Part shown: piece after piece, positions 52,565 through 61,204 of the stretch
How the letters are laid out: the number at the start of each line of letters is the position of its first letter
How positions within the stretch are numbered: the first letter of the stretch is position 1
Assembly: GCA_015478665.1 (NCBI GenBank)
Contig: JADMII010000004.1
Location: 16,586-80,585, forward strand
Reading direction: 5' to 3'
DNA length: 64,000 nt
From: Dehalococcoidia bacterium
GTDB lineage: Bacteria; Chloroflexota; Dehalococcoidia; DSTF01; JACRBR01
Notes under the pieces: model-generated
What the model saw: only the letters and a program-made list of their open reading frames with translations
Databases searched by the model: none
What the model was told of the DNA's origin: nothing
Program-made: the position numbers and the translations under genes

Positions 52565-53383
52565 GTGAGCGCTCGCGTGCCTCGTCGTCACCGTCCGCCG
52601 GAGGACGGCTCCGTGTTCCCGCTGATCCCGGTGGCGGGGCGCCCGCGCGAGGAGTCACGCGGCGTCGCCTGGGTGCCGATCGCGCTGCGGCTGCTGACGA
52701 TCGCCTGGGGCGGCACGATCCTGGCCGCGCTGCTCGACGAGTTCGGGGTGGTGCCGCACTTGCCATTTCTCATCGCCATCGGCATGACGGGGTTGCTGGT
52801 CGCGGCGATCTTCGTCCTGACGCGCGACGAGCGGGAAGCGCAGCTCGCAGGCGCCGGCGACGAGGAGGCCGACGGGGAGCACGATCTGCTCACGGACCTG
52901 CCGACGTTCAACCACTTCGCGCGCCGCCTGAACGACGAGTTTACCCGCTCGCGGCGAATGGGCCGGAATGTCTCGGTCGTGCTCGTCGATGTGAACAACC
53001 TGACGGCCGTCAACCGTGAGTACGGCGTGCGCGCGGGCGACGCGGTGCTGCGCCACGTCGCGCGGACGATCGACGCGACGAAGCGCTACAGCGACGTTGT
53101 GGCGCGGCTGGGCGACGACGAGTTCGGCGTGCTGCTGTTGGAGACGGGCGCTGAGGGCATCGAGGCGTTCGTCGAGCGGCTGGAGGACCGGCTCGCCCGC
53201 GAATCGGCGATGACGCAGGTGAACGGCCGCGATGTCTCGCTGTGGGCGGGCGTCTGTTCGGGAAGCGTCACCGCGACGCCCGAGATGACGCACGCCGACG
53301 CGCTGCTCGAGGCGGCGATGGCGGACCTGAATCGCGCGAAGCAGGACCGCGAGCGGCGGCGCCGCATGTGGTTGTCGGCGTAA
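52565..53383 (+). CDS. Membrane GGDEF-family protein with GDDEF motif
   Basis: 272 residues. Two hydrophobic helices (PIALRLLTIAWGGTILAALL and FLIAIGMTGLLVAAIFVL) precede the domain LTDLPTFNHFARRLNDEF, VVLVDVNNLTAVNREYGVRA, VARLGDDEFGVLLLE. The signature is GDDEF, not GGDEF, so the second Gly is Asp; most such variants lose cyclase activity. GTG at 52565 has GGGGGAG 6 bases upstream; the ATG at 52559 abuts the GGAG. Faces tetR tail to tail. Partner of the HD-GYP nearby is plausible only by context. The spacer 53384-53678 holds no supported gene. Confidence 0.8.
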   Translation: MSARVPRRHRPPEDGSVFPLIPVAGRPREESRGVAWVPIALRLLTIAWGGTILAALLDEFGVVPHLPFLIAIGMTGLLVAAIFVLTRDEREAQLAGAGDEEADGEHDLLTDLPTFNHFARRLNDEFTRSRRMGRNVSVVLVDVNNLTAVNREYGVRAGDAVLRHVARTIDATKRYSDVVARLGDDEFGVLLLETGAEGIEAFVERLEDRLARESAMTQVNGRDVSLWAGVCSGSVTATPEMTHADALLEAAMADLNRAKQDRERRRRMWLSA

Positions 53384-53678
53384 CTCTACCCCGTCCCTCG
53401 GCCGAAGCTCCTGGCCGTGCGCCTCGCGCCCGTCTGAGCCGAACGGCGCCGATCGCGCGCCGCATCATGTCGACCGCCCGGTTCCGGCACGTCCGGCAGG
53501 GCGCCGTCGTGCCGCAGCTGGTCGTCGCGCGCCCCGCCGTCTGGAGGCGGACGCCGGGTGAGTGCTGATGTCTGCGGCCAGCAGGGCGCCCGCGCACGTT
53601 CGTCAGGCGTGCACCAGGCCCGCCATCACCCGCGCGAATGAAGGGGTACCGCCGTCGGGCCGCGGTCGACGCCGGGGA

Positions 53679-54185
53679 TCAGGCGGCGATGCCGAGGCGG
53701 ACAGCGGCTTCGCTGGCGCTCGCCGGGTCGTTGCGCGTGAGCAGCTGGATCAGCGTGCCGATGCGCAGGATCTCGGCGAGGCCGCTGCCGGGCCGCGAGC
53801 GGTCCATCAGCGTACGGTCGAGGCACGCCTCGTAGCCGGCGCGCAATTGTGCGCGCAGCTCCTCGGAGCGGCCGGCTTCCGCCCAGATCTCCACGAGGAC
53901 ACGGCCGAACGCGGCTGCCGGCAGAGCGGACTCGCCGGTCGTCGCCGTGAACGGCGGCAGCAGCGCATCGATGCGGATCAGACGCTCGACGACGGCGGTG
54001 AGGACGGCTGACTTCTGCGGGAAGTGGTGGTAGAGTCCACCCTTGGAGCAACCCGCCGCGAGCGCGACGTCATCCATCGACGCGGCGGTATAGCCCTTGA
54101 GCGCGAAGACGGTGAGCGCCGCCTGCACGACCTGGTCGCGGGTGCGCTGGGCGCGGAGTGCCTGGCGTTCTGATTTGTTTGGCAT
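53679..54185 (-). CDS. TetR family regulator 1
   Basis: 168 residues, short for TetR. LRAQRTRDQVVQAALTVFAL and GYTAASMDDVALAAGCSKGGLYHHFPQKSAVL (quoted core VALAAGCSKGGLYHHFPQK) form the DNA-binding domain; the ligand domain is compact. AGGA precedes the ATG at 54185. Divergently faces the micro-ORF, whose promoter carries a TACCGAC-GG-GTCGGTA palindrome typical of TetR operators, so this protein is the obvious candidate regulator. Confidence 0.9.
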   Translation of the reverse strand: MPNKSERQALRAQRTRDQVVQAALTVFALKGYTAASMDDVALAAGCSKGGLYHHFPQKSAVLTAVVERLIRIDALLPPFTATTGESALPAAAFGRVLVEIWAEAGRSEELRAQLRAGYEACLDRTLMDRSRPGSGLAEILRIGTLIQLLTRNDPASASEAAVRLGIAA

Positions 54186-54268
54186 GCGTCCTATGAGATG
54201 TATCGGCCGGGACGCCCGCGACGCGCACATCGGGCCGGCGCGAGACAAGCATTTTTTGTGAACGTCCT

Positions 54269-54327
54269 TGTCAATCCCTCTTGACAGACTAGCCGGCCGG
54301 TGAGAAACTAATACCGACGGGTCGGTA
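54269..54327. promoter_or_regulatory. Back-to-back -35 boxes and TetR-type operator
   Basis: Two perfect TTGACA hexamers face away from each other: minus-strand at 54269-54274 toward tetR, plus-strand at 54281-54286 toward the micro-ORF, 6 bases apart. The plus -10 is not clean (GAAACT at 54304-54309 with 17-base spacing is best). The operator TACCGACGGGTCGGTA (54312-54327) has 7-base perfect arms over the predicted start point. Confidence 0.7.
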
Positions 54328-54376
54328 ACCCGTTTCCGGAAGTGGGTCAGGCAACGTCAGGTTAGGAGGAACGAAG

Positions 54377-54403
54377 ATGGTTCAGCGCGTTTCCTGGGGC
54401 TAG
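54377..54403 (+). CDS. Eight-codon micro-ORF MVQRVSWG
   Basis: ATG at 54377, stop TAG at 54401-54403, with a consensus AGGAGG (54364-54369) 7 bases upstream, better than most real genes here. The stop codon is the loop of a small hairpin TGGGGC-TAG-GCCCCA. The transcript then meets a very strong hairpin and the next gene is on the other strand, so this peptide (or the RNA) is the only product. Could be a leader peptide whose downstream gene was lost, a regulatory micropeptide, or an sRNA translated for stability. Confidence 0.5.
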   Translation: MVQRVSWG

Positions 54404-54423
54404 GCCCCAACAGCACATCGAAG

Positions 54424-54468
54424 CGAAAGACTCCCGTGAGCCGGATCTCGGCTGACGGGAGTCTTTCG
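54424..54468. terminator. Strong bipartite hairpin, likely bidirectional terminator
   Basis: Perfect 14-bp stem CGAAAGACTCCCGT (54424-54437) with ACGGGAGTCTTTCG (54455-54468), topped after one G-G mismatch by AGCCG/CGGCT around GATCT. Ends the micro-ORF transcript and lies 33 bases past the HD-GYP stop on the other strand. Confidence 0.75.
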
Positions 54469-54500
54469 TATTTCCACTCGGAATCGCAGGCAGACTGCCG

Positions 54501-56012
54501 TTACGCGGCTTGGCGGGGCGCCGCTGAGGCGTGATGCTCGGTCACCTCGTCGTGGTCTGCCATGCGGATCGCGACGATCTTGTCGAAGGCGAGCAGGAAG
54601 GCCTGCACGCACTTCGGGTCGAACTGCGTGCCACTACACTTGATGATCTCGTCTCGTGATACTTCCGGCGTGAGCGCCCGGCGGTACGGCCGGTCCGACG
54701 TCATCGCATCGAACGTGTCTGCGAGGACGAAGATGCGTGCGCCGAGCGGGATCTCGTCCTGCGCCAGCCCCTTCGGGTAGCCCCGGCCGTCGAACCGCTC
54801 GTGGTGCGCCAGGACGATCGTGGCGGCGCCGGAGAGGAACGAGATGTCCTTGATCATGTCGTGGCCGATCTTCGGATGGCGGCGCATGTCGACCCACTCC
54901 TCGTCGGTGAGCGGCCCGGGCTTGTGGAGGATGGTGTCCGAGACGCCGATCTTGCCGACGTCGTGCAGGAGGGCGCCGCGCTGCATGTCGACCCACTCAT
55001 CGGTCGAAGGCTGGATCCCCATGTGGAAGGCGATCTCCATCATGTAGCGGGCGACGCGGATCGAGTGGCCCTTGGTCTCCCGGTCGCGCGCGTCGAGCGC
55101 GGATACGAGGGCTTCCAGCGTGCCGTCATAGGTCTGGCGCAACTCTGTCGCCATATGAAGGATCTCCTGATTGGCCTTCTGGAGATGGCGATTCGTGTTG
55201 CGCAGCTCTTCGACGTTCTCGGCCGTCTTGTCGACGTACTGCTTGAGCGAGAAGCGCATCATGAGCGGCGGCGCGACGAAGGCGAGGATGCCGGCGAAGC
55301 CGATGGCATCGTAGGCGACGGCGAGTGCCAGCCCGAGCAGTCCGAACACTACATAATGCGGGATCAGCCACTCGAACTTCTCTCGCCAGACGGAAACGAT
55401 ACTCGAGCGCGTCGAGAGGCTGACTGCGACCGTGACGAGGCTGATGTTTGCCAGGTAGTACGCGACGACGACCAATAGGGCGATGGGCACGATCCACGGG
55501 CTGGCGTTCAGGCGCTCGCCCATCAAAAGCCACGCGATGCTGGCGGCGGCCACATTGACGAGGCTAAAGGCGCCGATGTCGAAGAGGCGCTTATACCAGC
55601 GACTGCCGCTACCGAGGTCGGTGGCGAGGGCGGCGAACGGCGCCACGAGCACCGCGCCCGCGGGCCCGAAGAGGAAGGCGACGGCGAAATCGCCGACCAT
55701 CGCGATGGAGATGGTCGTCTCGCCGTAGATCGAGAGCCGGGTGCGGCCGGCGGCGACAGCGAACACCGCCAGTACGAGGAAGCCCGGCCAGTCGCGCGTG
55801 TCGAGCTGCGGGCCGAACCAGGCGACGGCAGCGGCGCCGGCGGCGAACACGAGCAAGGCGTAGGCCAGGGCGGGCAGCGGCAGGCGCTCTGCCGGCCGCG
55901 GAGGCGCTTCCGCGGCGGCGTTGAGCTGCACGACGTTGCCCTCGCGCTCCCGCTCCGCTGGCTGCGGGAAGTCGCGCTCGTCTGCCGGTTCCTTGAAGGC
56001 TCGATTCAACAT
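54501..56012 (-). CDS. Membrane HD-GYP c-di-GMP phosphodiesterase
   Basis: 503 residues. About seven to eight membrane helices (LPALAYALLVFAAGAAAVAW to GILAFVAPPLMMRF) form an MASE-like sensor; a coiled linker (NTNRHLQKANQEILHMATEL) leads to HD-GYP with ALDARDRETKGHSIRVARYM, the metal pair LLHDVGKIG, and HHERFDGRGYPKGL carrying GYP. It should hydrolyse c-di-GMP. Follows the FliA-type sigma gene by 73 bases on the same strand, probably one operon. Confidence 0.94.
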   Translation of the reverse strand: MLNRAFKEPADERDFPQPAEREREGNVVQLNAAAEAPPRPAERLPLPALAYALLVFAAGAAAVAWFGPQLDTRDWPGFLVLAVFAVAAGRTRLSIYGETTISIAMVGDFAVAFLFGPAGAVLVAPFAALATDLGSGSRWYKRLFDIGAFSLVNVAAASIAWLLMGERLNASPWIVPIALLVVVAYYLANISLVTVAVSLSTRSSIVSVWREKFEWLIPHYVVFGLLGLALAVAYDAIGFAGILAFVAPPLMMRFSLKQYVDKTAENVEELRNTNRHLQKANQEILHMATELRQTYDGTLEALVSALDARDRETKGHSIRVARYMMEIAFHMGIQPSTDEWVDMQRGALLHDVGKIGVSDTILHKPGPLTDEEWVDMRRHPKIGHDMIKDISFLSGAATIVLAHHERFDGRGYPKGLAQDEIPLGARIFVLADTFDAMTSDRPYRRALTPEVSRDEIIKCSGTQFDPKCVQAFLLAFDKIVAIRMADHDEVTEHHASAAPRQAA

Positions 56013-56085
56013 GGCACCGCCCAGATACGAATGCGCCGCTTCGGGCTCATAGGAGTATCGGCACCCGGGCGGGAGGCCGTAGGGG

Positions 56086-56811
56086 TCAGGCGGCTTCCTC
56101 GAGCTGGGAGACGAGCTGGCGGCGCAGTGTCGACAGGATCCGCTTATGCAGCTGGCAGACGCGCGATTCGGAGAGCCCGAGCATGTCGCCGATGACGTGG
56201 AACGGCTTGGATTCGCCGTATCGCAGCTTCAAGATCGCGCGATCGCGAGCATTCAGCTCATGCAATGCGCCATCGAGCATCGCCAGCGATGCGTTGTGGT
56301 CCGCCGCCTTCGCCGGGTCGCCGGTCTCATCCTCGTCGACGGGGTCGAGCGACGGCGCGTGCTCGCCGCCGCGGTCCTGAATGGCATGCTCGAGAGAGAT
56401 GAACTTCGAACCGGCGTGGCGCATGATCCCCTGGATCTGGTCCGCCGGCATCCCCAGCCGGAAGGCGATCTCCTTGCTCGTCGGCCAGCGCCCGAGGCTC
56501 GCCGCGAGCTCCTGCGATGTCTGTTCGACCTCGCGCGTGCTCTTCCGCAGCGAACGGGGAAGCGGGTCCATCTTGCGGATCGCATCGAGGATCGAGCCGC
56601 GGATGCGGCGGACGGCGAAGCTGGCGAAGCTGGTGCCGCGGTCCAAGTCGAAGGCATCGACGGCCTGGATGAGGCCCTCGGTGCCGTAGGCGAGCGCGTC
56701 CTCGCGGTCGAGCCCGAGGGTCTTCTGGTTGTCGGTGGACATGCGGCCGACGACGAAGGCGACGAGCGGCATGTGCCGCATGATCATGTCCTGGCGTTCT
56801 GGTGTGCGCAT
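56086..56811 (-). CDS. FliA/WhiG-type alternative sigma factor
   Basis: 241 residues. Regions 2-4 of a sigma-28-type factor: LDREDALAYGTEGLIQAVDA, FDLDRGTSFASFAVRRIRGS, ILDAIRKMDPLPRSLRKSTR, LGRWPTSKEIAFRLGM, and RDRAILKLRYGESKPFHVIG with LGLSESRVCQLHKRIL as the -35-binding helix. GGGGGAGCAG sets the ATG at 56811. No flagellar gene is in the window, so the regulon may be developmental or c-di-GMP-linked (WhiG-like) rather than motility. Confidence 0.93.
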   Translation of the reverse strand: MRTPERQDMIMRHMPLVAFVVGRMSTDNQKTLGLDREDALAYGTEGLIQAVDAFDLDRGTSFASFAVRRIRGSILDAIRKMDPLPRSLRKSTREVEQTSQELAASLGRWPTSKEIAFRLGMPADQIQGIMRHAGSKFISLEHAIQDRGGEHAPSLDPVDEDETGDPAKAADHNASLAMLDGALHELNARDRAILKLRYGESKPFHVIGDMLGLSESRVCQLHKRILSTLRRQLVSQLEEAA

Positions 56812-57220
56812 CGAACTGCTCCCCCGTTCTGCGATTCTGGCGCAGGCCAGACATCCGAGGGGGATGCGACGCAAGACGGGTTCGAGCGATGGCGCTCGAG
56901 GTCTTCGGCGGCCCGGCTGTCCGCGCTGGTGGTGGCGGACCCGTGGCTTTGCGTCCTCGCCTTTCGGCGAGTTTGCCCTGTCGGAACCTCTGACGAACGC
57001 GATGCGGCGTCCTGCCTTCCGCTCCGACTCCCTTCGCTCTCGTCAAGTCCTAACGTGGCGGCGCCGTGATTGTTACAGCCGGACGGGCGATCCAGCCAAC
57101 TTTTTTTTGAAGTTGCCCTGTCAAGCCGGATTGGCAAAGCGCGTTCGCTCGTGCATACTGGTCGGGACGGTGTGCATGGGCGCCGATACGTGTGCGCGAG
57201 AGTGGCGCGGCGAGGGGAAC
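56812..57220. other. Divergent spacer between sigma and TetR 2 genes
   Basis: 409 bases. Right part: hairpin CAACTT-TTTTTTG-AAGTTG (57097-57115), whose T8 tract is the only one of note in the window, then the tetR2 promoter. Left part: no motif or small ORF with ribosome binding site found. Confidence 0.45.
57131..57159 (+). promoter_or_regulatory. Promoter of TetR 2
   Basis: TTGGCA (57131-57136), 17 bases, CATACT (57154-57159). The T8 tract just upstream could act as an UP element. TTGCC-N15-GGCAA (57113-57137) straddles the -35 and could be an operator. Leader about 55 bases with GAGGGG before the ATG. Confidence 0.6.
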
Positions 57221-57826
57221 ATGGACCGGTTCGAGCAGCGGAAACTGACCCGGGCGCGCCTGATCGACAGCGCCATGAAGCTCTTCTCGGAGCGCGGATA
57301 CGACCACGCGACGATCGACGACATCGCGCAGGAAGTGGGCTACTCGAAGGGCGCGTACTACTTCCACTTCTCAACGAAGGAAGACATCCTGCTCGAACTG
57401 CTGCGCCGCTGGAGCGAAGACCGCACGCGGATGCTGGCAGCGGCCGGCGCGGGCCAGCCGGGCACCGACGCCCGGGCGCTCGTCGAGGCGCTCGTCTCCT
57501 ACGACGAAGAGCGACGCTGGCCGGGCGTCGTGCTCGAGTTTTGGGCGCAGTCGATGCGCAACGAGGACGTGAAGAAGCGGCTGACGCAGGCCTACGCGGC
57601 GTGGCGCGCGCAGCTCGCCGAGGCGCTTGCCGCCGCCGGCACCGCGGCGAGCGCCGAGGAGGCCGCCGGCGTCGCCTTGGCCGCCCACGACGGCTATGTC
57701 GTCCAGCTGGCGATCGGGCCGCACAGCGGCGGCCTGATGTCGGCCACGGACCTGGCGGACGCGCTCGTGACGCCGCTGGAAGGCGAGCGAGCGGGTGAGC
57801 GCGGCCGCCGCGCGGCAGCGGTCTGA
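57221..57826 (+). CDS. TetR family regulator 2
   Basis: 201 residues. LTRARLIDSAMKLFSERGYD and ATIDDIAQEVGYSKGAYYFH are the DNA-binding helices (the YYFHFSTKEDIL form is common in fatty-acid and stress regulators). GAGGGGAAC precedes the ATG at 57221. It stands 127 bases before a sugar-acid-like operon on the same strand, which is a plausible target; its own promoter carries a possible inverted-repeat operator. Confidence 0.92.
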   Translation: MDRFEQRKLTRARLIDSAMKLFSERGYDHATIDDIAQEVGYSKGAYYFHFSTKEDILLELLRRWSEDRTRMLAAAGAGQPGTDARALVEALVSYDEERRWPGVVLEFWAQSMRNEDVKKRLTQAYAAWRAQLAEALAAAGTAASAEEAAGVALAAHDGYVVQLAIGPHSGGLMSATDLADALVTPLEGERAGERGRRAAAV

Positions 57827-57953
57827 CCAGCTGAGCCACTCGTCGGATGGCGGTCCGGTTGGCTTCGCGCCTCGTCAGCTTCTGGCCGACTATTAAGGTG
57901 CGGCGGCGGACGCCGCATCGCGGCCAGCGGCCGGGCTCCTGTCAGGGATCGCC

Positions 57954-58952
57954 TTGCGTGCACTGATCCTCGCTCCGTTCGCTGAACGCTGGCTGGCGCG
58001 CCTGCTGCGGTTGGGCGACGTCACGCACGAGGACTGGCTCCAGACAGGCCGGATCTACGACCCTGAAGCGCTGGGCGCGCGGCTGGCCACGTCGGGCACC
58101 GACGTCCTCGTCGTCGAAGCGGACTTCATCTTCGACGAGCTGTTCGAGGCCGCGCCAGGGCTGCGGCTCGTCGGCGTCTGCCGCAACGCGCTGACCACCG
58201 TGGACGTCGAGAGCGCCAGCGAGCACGGCGTGCTGATCACGCATGCGCCCGGTCGCAACACGAACGCCGTGGCGGAGATGACGCTGGGACTCATGCTCTC
58301 ACTGGCGCGTCAGATCCCGCGCGCGCACGCGCTCGTCGGTGGCGGCGGCTGGCGCGACCCGGTCGCCGGCTATCGCATGCTCCGGGGCACGGAGATCGCC
58401 GGGGCGACGGTCGGCATCGTCGGCTTCGGCCAGATCGGCCGCGCGGTCGCCGCGAAGTGCCTGGCGCTGGGCGCGCGCGTGCTGGCGTACGACCCGGCGG
58501 TGCGCGCCAGCCGCATGCGGGCACTCGGCGTGGAGGCGGCGCCGCTCGACGAGGTCGCCCGGCGGTCGCACTGGGTGAGCCTCCACGTCCCGGTCAACGA
58601 AGGCACCGCGAAGCTCGTCGACGCCGGGTTCATCGCCGCGATGCAGCCCGATGCGTACCTGGTCAACACGAGCGGCGGCGCTGTCGTGGACACGGGGGCG
58701 CTGGTCGAGGCGCTGGCCGCCGGCCGAATCGCCGGCGCCGCGCTCGACGTCTTCGAGGGGCATCCGCTGCCGCTCAGCAGCCCTCTGCTCTCGGCGCCCA
58801 ACGTCATCCTGACGCCGCACATCGCTGGCGCGACGACCGAGACCGTCGAGCGGCAGTCGCGGATGATCGCCGGCGAGGTGGAGCGGCTGCTCGCCGGCCG
58901 TCCGCTGCGCTTCGCCGTCAACCCCGATGTCGACCCTGCGCGTGGCCGCTGA
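57954..58952 (+). CDS. D-2-hydroxyacid dehydrogenase (SerA-like)
   Basis: 332 residues. NAD-binding TVGIVGFGQIGRAVAAKCLA, then the late Arg/Glu/His set in YLVNTSGGAVVDTGALVEAL, GAALDVFEG and LTPHIAGATTETVERQ. Early segment GRNTNAVAEMTLGLML is typical of phosphoglycerate dehydrogenase relatives lacking the ACT domain. TTG start at 57954 with AGGGATC upstream. Overlaps the FGGY kinase by 26 bases, so it acts with that pathway and probably oxidises a sugar acid, not 3-phosphoglycerate. Confidence 0.9.
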   Translation: MRALILAPFAERWLARLLRLGDVTHEDWLQTGRIYDPEALGARLATSGTDVLVVEADFIFDELFEAAPGLRLVGVCRNALTTVDVESASEHGVLITHAPGRNTNAVAEMTLGLMLSLARQIPRAHALVGGGGWRDPVAGYRMLRGTEIAGATVGIVGFGQIGRAVAAKCLALGARVLAYDPAVRASRMRALGVEAAPLDEVARRSHWVSLHVPVNEGTAKLVDAGFIAAMQPDAYLVNTSGGAVVDTGALVEALAAGRIAGAALDVFEGHPLPLSSPLLSAPNVILTPHIAGATTETVERQSRMIAGEVERLLAGRPLRFAVNPDVDPARGR

Positions 58953-60408
58953 CCCTGTCGTTGTCGTCGATGCCGGCACGAGCGGCCTCCGCGCCGTGGT
59001 GGTGACGGCCGACGGGACCGTGCGCGTCGCCGCGCGGGAGCCGTGGGAGATGCGCACCCCGCCTGACGCCGCGTCGTTCGGACGGGAGTTTCACGCGGCG
59101 TCGGTGCTGGCTGCGCTCGCGCGGGTGATCGAAGCGGCGTCGGCGGGCGGGCCGTTCGCGGCGCTGGCGTTCACCGGGCAGCGCGAGGGGATGGCGTTCG
59201 TGGCGGAGGACGGCGAGGCCGTGTATCTGGCGCCGAACATCGATGCGCGGGCGGCCGCCGAGGGGATGGAGATCGACGCCCGACTCGGCGACGTGGTGTA
59301 TGCGGCGACCGGGCATCTGCCGTCGCTGCTGCAGGCGCCCGCGAAGCTCTCCTGGCTGCGGCGGCACCGCCCCGCAGACGCGGCGGCGGTGCGCCGGGCG
59401 CTGCCGCTGGCGGACTGGCTGGCGACGACGACGACCGGCGCGAGCATGACTTCGCGCAGCCTCGCGGTGGAGAACGGCCTGCTCGACATCCGGGCGGGGA
59501 CGCCGCCCGAATATCTCACCGACCTCGCCTTTGACGAGGCGCTGCTGCCGCCGACCATCGCCGATGGCAGCATCGCGGGCACTGTCCGCGCGGGCCCGCT
59601 CGCCGGCACGCCGGTCGTGCTCGCGGGTGCCGACACGCAGTGCGCGCTCGTTGGCATGGCGGCGATCGCGGCCGGCGACTGCGGCGTGCCGGCCGGCTGG
59701 AGCGCGCCGGTGCAGATCGTGACGGCGACGCCCGTGTTCGACCAGAAGCGCCGCACGTGGACGGGCGTGCACGTCGGGCCGGCGGCGTTCGTGCTCGAAT
59801 CGAACGCCAGCGAGACCGGCCGAGGATGGGCGTGGGCGTGCGCGATGCTCGGGCGGCAGCCGGAGGACGCGGCGCGGCTCGCGGCGCAGGCGCCGCCGGG
59901 GAGCGACGACGTGATGGCCGTCCTGGGCGCGCGGGCGATGCGGGCGTCGGCGATGAGCGCGGGCACGGGTGCACTGACCGTCCCGCTGCCGCTGGTGATG
60001 TCCGACCCCTCGCCAGCCGCCGTCCTGCGGTCTGTGCTCGAGGCGACGGCGTACGCTGTCCGCGCCAACCTCGAGCAGCTGGAGGAGATCACCGGCGCGC
60101 CCATCGGCAGGCTGGCGCTCGGCGGCGGCATGTCGCGCATGCCGCTCTTCGCCCAGATCGTCGCCGACGCGGTCGACCGGCCGCTCGAGGTGGCGACGAC
60201 GCCGGAGACATCCGCCCTCGGCGCGGCGGTGCTGGCGTCCGTCGCGCTCGGCCGGCACGCGTCGCTGGCAACGGCCGCGACGGCGATGGCGGGCGGCCGG
60301 ACGATCGTCGAGCCGGATGCGGCGGCGTCCGCGGTGTACGAGGACTGTTACGGGCGCTGGTGCGCGATGGCGGATGCCTTCGATCGCGGCGCCATGGAGG
60401 GGGAATGA
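58927..60408 (+). CDS. FGGY-family carbohydrate kinase
   Basis: 493 residues. VVVVDAGTSGLRAVVVTADG is the first phosphate motif, FTGQREGMAFV a substrate-side motif, VVLAGADTQCALVGMAA and GRLALGGGMSRMPLFAQIVA the second-domain motifs. Xylulokinase/erythritol-kinase-like overall but with an atypical middle region, so the sugar (or polyol/sugar acid) is unknown. Coupled to the dehydrogenase (26-base overlap) and the aldolase (ATGA). Confidence 0.88.
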   Translation: MSTLRVAADPVVVVDAGTSGLRAVVVTADGTVRVAAREPWEMRTPPDAASFGREFHAASVLAALARVIEAASAGGPFAALAFTGQREGMAFVAEDGEAVYLAPNIDARAAAEGMEIDARLGDVVYAATGHLPSLLQAPAKLSWLRRHRPADAAAVRRALPLADWLATTTTGASMTSRSLAVENGLLDIRAGTPPEYLTDLAFDEALLPPTIADGSIAGTVRAGPLAGTPVVLAGADTQCALVGMAAIAAGDCGVPAGWSAPVQIVTATPVFDQKRRTWTGVHVGPAAFVLESNASETGRGWAWACAMLGRQPEDAARLAAQAPPGSDDVMAVLGARAMRASAMSAGTGALTVPLPLVMSDPSPAAVLRSVLEATAYAVRANLEQLEEITGAPIGRLALGGGMSRMPLFAQIVADAVDRPLEVATTPETSALGAAVLASVALGRHASLATAATAMAGGRTIVEPDAAASAVYEDCYGRWCAMADAFDRGAMEGE

Positions 60409-61070
60409 AGCAGGAGTTCGAGGACGAGCGGCGCGAGGTGCTGAGCGCGGTCGAGCGCATCGCGGACGCCGGGCTGGTCGCGGGTTCGAGCGGCAACGTC
60501 AGCCGTCGCATCACGACGCCCGACGGCGACCTGATCGCCATTACGGCGAGCAGCGTGCCGTATCATCGGTTCACGCTCGCCGACGTGCTGGTTGTCGACT
60601 TCGATATCGAGCCCGTCGTGGGTGACGGCATCCCATCGAGCGAGTCGCTGACGCACGTCGCGATGTACCGCGAGCGCCCGGACGTCGGCGCTGTCGTGCA
60701 CACGCACTCCCTGCACGCGAGCGCCTTCGCCGTCGCCGGCAAGCCGATCCCGGCCGTGCTCGACGAGCAGGTGGTGATCCTCGGCGGCGCGATCGAGGTG
60801 GCCGCATATGCGTCATCGGCGAGCGAGGAGCTCGCGAGGCGCGCGGTCGAGGCGCTCGGCGAGCGGGCGGCGGTGCTGCTGCGCCAGCATGGCGTCGTCG
60901 GCGTCGGGCGGCAGCTCGAGGAGGCGGTCGCGGTCGTCGAGCTGGTGGAGCGGGTGGCGCAGGTGCAGGCGCTCGCGGGCATGCTCGGCGGCGCCGTCGA
61001 ACTGCCGGCAGAGGTCGTGGCACGCGAGCGGCAGGTGTACAGGATGCTGCATGGCTTCGGGCCGGAGTAG
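60405..61070 (+). CDS. Class II aldolase/adducin family protein
   Basis: 221 residues, FucA-like zinc aldolase. GLVAGSSGNVSRRI binds phosphate; zinc ligands are in VHTHSLHASAFA (H-x-H) and LLRQHGVVGVG. The catalytic Glu region is SSESLTHVAMY. Cleaves or decarboxylates a phosphorylated sugar (acid), fitting the upstream kinase: dehydrogenase, kinase, aldolase make a short catabolic route to a triose or glycolaldehyde unit. Substrate unknown. Confidence 0.9.
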   Translation: MKQEFEDERREVLSAVERIADAGLVAGSSGNVSRRITTPDGDLIAITASSVPYHRFTLADVLVVDFDIEPVVGDGIPSSESLTHVAMYRERPDVGAVVHTHSLHASAFAVAGKPIPAVLDEQVVILGGAIEVAAYASSASEELARRAVEALGERAAVLLRQHGVVGVGRQLEEAVAVVELVERVAQVQALAGMLGGAVELPAEVVARERQVYRMLHGFGPE

Positions 61071-61204
61071 GTTCCGGACGCGCGATGTTGCGCCGCGGTC
61101 GTGGGCGCCACTCGCGCGGATGGCACCTTGGGCAGCGGTGGGCGATACTTGCGGTCGGCGTGCCGGGGACGCGCGCAGCTGACGTTCGGAAGGAAACTCG
61201 ACGC

